Shown: positions 62,258 through 64,000 of the stretch, one piece after another
Numbering within the stretch: position 1 is the first letter of the stretch
Layout of the letters: each line of letters opens with the position of its first letter
From: DASSHA01 sp035693145
Lineage (GTDB): Bacteria; Chloroflexota; Limnocylindria; Limnocylindrales; CSP1-4
DNA length: 64,000 nucleotides
Assembly (NCBI GenBank): GCA_035693145.1
Contig: DASSHA010000161.1
Coordinates: 21,343-85,342 of the forward strand
Direction: 5' to 3'
The notes under the pieces: generated by a model
The model's input: only the letters and a program-made list of their open reading frames with translations
Told to the model about the DNA's origin: nothing
The model's database searches: none
Translations under genes and position numbers: made by a program

Positions 62258-63750
62258 GCGCCGGGCTGGGTCGCGGTCGCGCGGTAGGCGCGGAGGATCG
62301 CCTCGACGCTCCGGTCGGCGTCGGCCTCACGGGTCGACCAGTTCGAGACCGAGATCCGCATCGCACCGCGTCCGTGCCAGGTCGTGCCGCCGAGCCAGCA
62401 CGTCCCGTCATCCTGGACGGCCGCGATGACGGCCTTCGTTTGATCGTCGTCGTCCCCGAACCGGACGAGCACCTGGTTGAGCGTGACCTCGTTGACGATC
62501 TCGATGCCGGGCTCCGCGGCGAGCGCGTCGGCCATTCGCCGAGCGATCGTGCAGCAGCGCTCGACGAGCTCCGCGATGCCGTCGCGGCCGAGCGAGCGCA
62601 GGGCCGCCCAGACGGGAATCGCCCGGCCCCGGCGGGACATCTCGGGCACGTAGTCGAACGGGTCGCGCTCCTCGCCGGGTGCCGGCGGCAGGTACGCCGC
62701 GGCCATGCCCATCGCCGCCCGGTGGGCAGCGGCGTCCCGGACGAAGACGAGGCCGCAGTCGTATGGCACGTTGAGCCACTTGTGCGCATCCGTCGTCCAG
62801 GAGTCGGCGTCCGCCATGCCGGCGAGCGATGCCCGCATGCCCGGCACCGCGATGGCCCACAGCCCGAATGCGCCGTCGACGTGGATCCACGCGGCGTCGC
62901 GCTCCTCCCGCACGATCCGGGTGACCGCATCGAGGTCGTCGAACGCCCCGGTGTTCACCTCGCCCGCCTGCGCCACGACGATCGTCGGACGGTCGCGACC
63001 TCCGAGCGACTGGAGCGTGGCCCGCAGGGCGACTGGACGGATTCGCCCCTCGTCGTCGACGGCGACGCGACGCGGGCGGTCGCGCCCGAGCCCCAGCATC
63101 CGGAGCGCGACGAAGACCGACGTGTGGGCGTCTTCGCCGAGAACGACGTCGACCTCGGGTGCGCCGATGAGGCCGTTCGCCTCGACGTCCCAGCCGGCGC
63201 CGCGCAGGACCGCGTGACGCGCGGCGGCGAGCGCCGTGAACGTCGCCGTCGTCGCGCCCGTCGTGAACCCGACGCTCGTCCCATCGGGCAGGCCGAAGAG
63301 ATCCACGAGCCAGTCGGCGGTTACGTGCTCGACGACCGCCGCACCCGGCGTCGAGAGGAACATCGCGACGTTCTGGTCCCACGCCGATGTCAGCCAGTCG
63401 GCCGCGAGCGATGCGGGGACGGAGCCGCCCATGACGAACCCGAAGTAGCGCGGCCCGGGGATGGCGACGAGGCCGGGCTCCATCGCGGCGATCAGGCGAT
63501 CGATGACGTCGCCCGCCGGTTCGCCGTGGTCCGGGATCGCCTCACCGAGCGCGACGCGGAGGTCGTCCGCTCGCAGCCCGCGCTCCGCGCCAACGCGCCT
63601 TCTGGGGAGCGATTCGCGGAAGGCGATCGCCCGTTCGGCTGTCGCGCGCAGGAGGTCTCCGGTACCGGCGTCGGGATCCGCCGCCGCAGCCCCGTCGAGG
63701 CGGGCATGGGTCGCCGCAGGCCCGAACGGCGGTTCGGTCAGCTGGGTCAT
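62254..63750 (-). CDS. PLP-dependent amino acid decarboxylase (group II)
   Basis: 498 residues. Family of aromatic-L-amino acid and glutamate decarboxylases: GFTTGATTATFTAL, HVDGAFGLWA (Asp contacting PLP) and TTDAHKWLNVPYDCG (Schiff-base Lys). N-terminal about 35 residues are disordered. The ATG at 63748-63750 has GGAGGG upstream. Stop overlaps the fusion gene (ATGA). The substrate is not predicted from sequence. Confidence 0.9.
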   Translation of the reverse strand: MTQLTEPPFGPAATHARLDGAAAADPDAGTGDLLRATAERAIAFRESLPRRRVGAERGLRADDLRVALGEAIPDHGEPAGDVIDRLIAAMEPGLVAIPGPRYFGFVMGGSVPASLAADWLTSAWDQNVAMFLSTPGAAVVEHVTADWLVDLFGLPDGTSVGFTTGATTATFTALAAARHAVLRGAGWDVEANGLIGAPEVDVVLGEDAHTSVFVALRMLGLGRDRPRRVAVDDEGRIRPVALRATLQSLGGRDRPTIVVAQAGEVNTGAFDDLDAVTRIVREERDAAWIHVDGAFGLWAIAVPGMRASLAGMADADSWTTDAHKWLNVPYDCGLVFVRDAAAHRAAMGMAAAYLPPAPGEERDPFDYVPEMSRRGRAIPVWAALRSLGRDGIAELVERCCTIARRMADALAAEPGIEIVNEVTLNQVLVRFGDDDDQTKAVIAAVQDDGTCWLGGTTWHGRGAMRISVSNWSTREADADRSVEAILRAYRATATQPGA

Positions 63751-63814
63751 CGGTCGGTCCCTCCGTTCGTCGGCATCATGGGGTTCGCCGTCCGGATCAC
63801 GCCGTTCGGTCGCG

Positions 63815-64000
63815 TCACGCGGTCCCCGTCGCGACGGCCCGTTCGAGGGCGAGATCGGCAGCGTCGGCTTCGTCCATCGCCTCGCCCTCCGCATACGCCG
63901 TCGCCCAGCGCTCCGGATCCGCGCGATCCCGCGCGGACTCGATCTCGGCGTCGATCCGGCGCCGGTCGGCGAGCAGCAACGCATAGCCGGTCCGGGCGCG
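63815..64000 (-). CDS. C-terminal fragment of a gene beyond the window
   Basis: 61 codons in an open minus-strand frame end at TGA (63817-63815). The sequence (GYALLLADRRRIDAEIE, ERWATAYAEGEAMDEADA, ADLALERAV) resembles the tail of ATPase-type LuxR/adenylate cyclase-like regulators, which end with AxAEGxAL-type sequences. Too short for a firm name. Confidence 0.4.
   Translation of the reverse strand, partial: RARTGYALLLADRRRIDAEIESARDRADPERWATAYAEGEAMDEADAADLALERAVATGTA

Overview
This is a GC-rich (roughly 70 percent), gene-dense bacterial chromosome segment. Many start codons are GTG, and most adjacent genes share an ATGA or GTGA stop/start overlap. The three-gene bc complex with an actinobacterial-style cytochrome oxidase, the PotABCD and GntR/UTRA gene content and the codon use suggest a high-GC free-living Chloroflexota (Limnocylindria/Ellin6529-like) or an actinobacterial relative. 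The sequence alone does not settle which. No phage, IS element, CRISPR array or rRNA was seen.

Layout. (1) 1-7275: the start of valS, then a fully overlapping respiratory operon qcrC-qcrA-qcrB-ctaC-ctaD-ctaF (cytochrome bc plus aa3 oxidase) on the minus strand, with a divergent small membrane gene. (2) 7276-16900: housekeeping genes. These are tig-clpP-clpX, tRNA-Leu(UAG), a holin-X-like membrane protein with a partner, a hypothetical gene, cinA-cNMP-binding protein, and the Fe-S carrier ATPase mrp. (3) 17044-22737: a potABCD polyamine transporter with a class III aminotransferase behind a clear sigma-70 promoter. (4) 22960-43990: a 21-kb catabolic island with three GntR/UTRA regulators, an ABC importer, two glycerophosphodiesterases, a HAD phosphatase, an oxidoreductase, an epimerase-like protein, an amino-acid permease and a HisC-like aminotransferase. 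It also carries a FGGY kinase, RuBisCO-like protein (RLP), TIM homologue and RpiB homologue that are translationally coupled or closely packed, plus a class II aldolase and an IMPase. (5) 44235-53812: an ECF sigma factor with a Kelch membrane protein, two DUF2269-type membrane proteins, a VWA/AAA pair, an SDR and an ATPase. (6) 53843-58380: a small leader-like ORF and terminator ahead of an ABC exporter, then a double GNAT and rsgA. (7) 58437-64000: a PEBP lipoprotein, MBL hydrolase, DinB, CoxG-like protein, a nucleotidyltransferase-methyltransferase fusion, a PLP decarboxylase, and the tail of a further gene.

The most interesting locus is the RLP cluster (33790-37955). Its TIM homologue has the GTSWKMN start and its RpiB homologue the KSNDAQILTLGARVIG stretch that I associate with the tetrulose-phosphate isomerases LerI and DerI. 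A RuBisCO-like decarboxylase feeding LerI and DerI is known from apiose/apionate catabolism. Here the kinase is FGGY-type and the surrounding genes (GDPDs, ABC importer, aldolase, transaminase) suggest a different or extended route. A 13-bp motif recurs near all three GntR regulators. The second highlight is the ABC exporter at 54211-56199, whose promoter, 26-codon ORF and overlapping hairpins look like ribosome-mediated attenuation.
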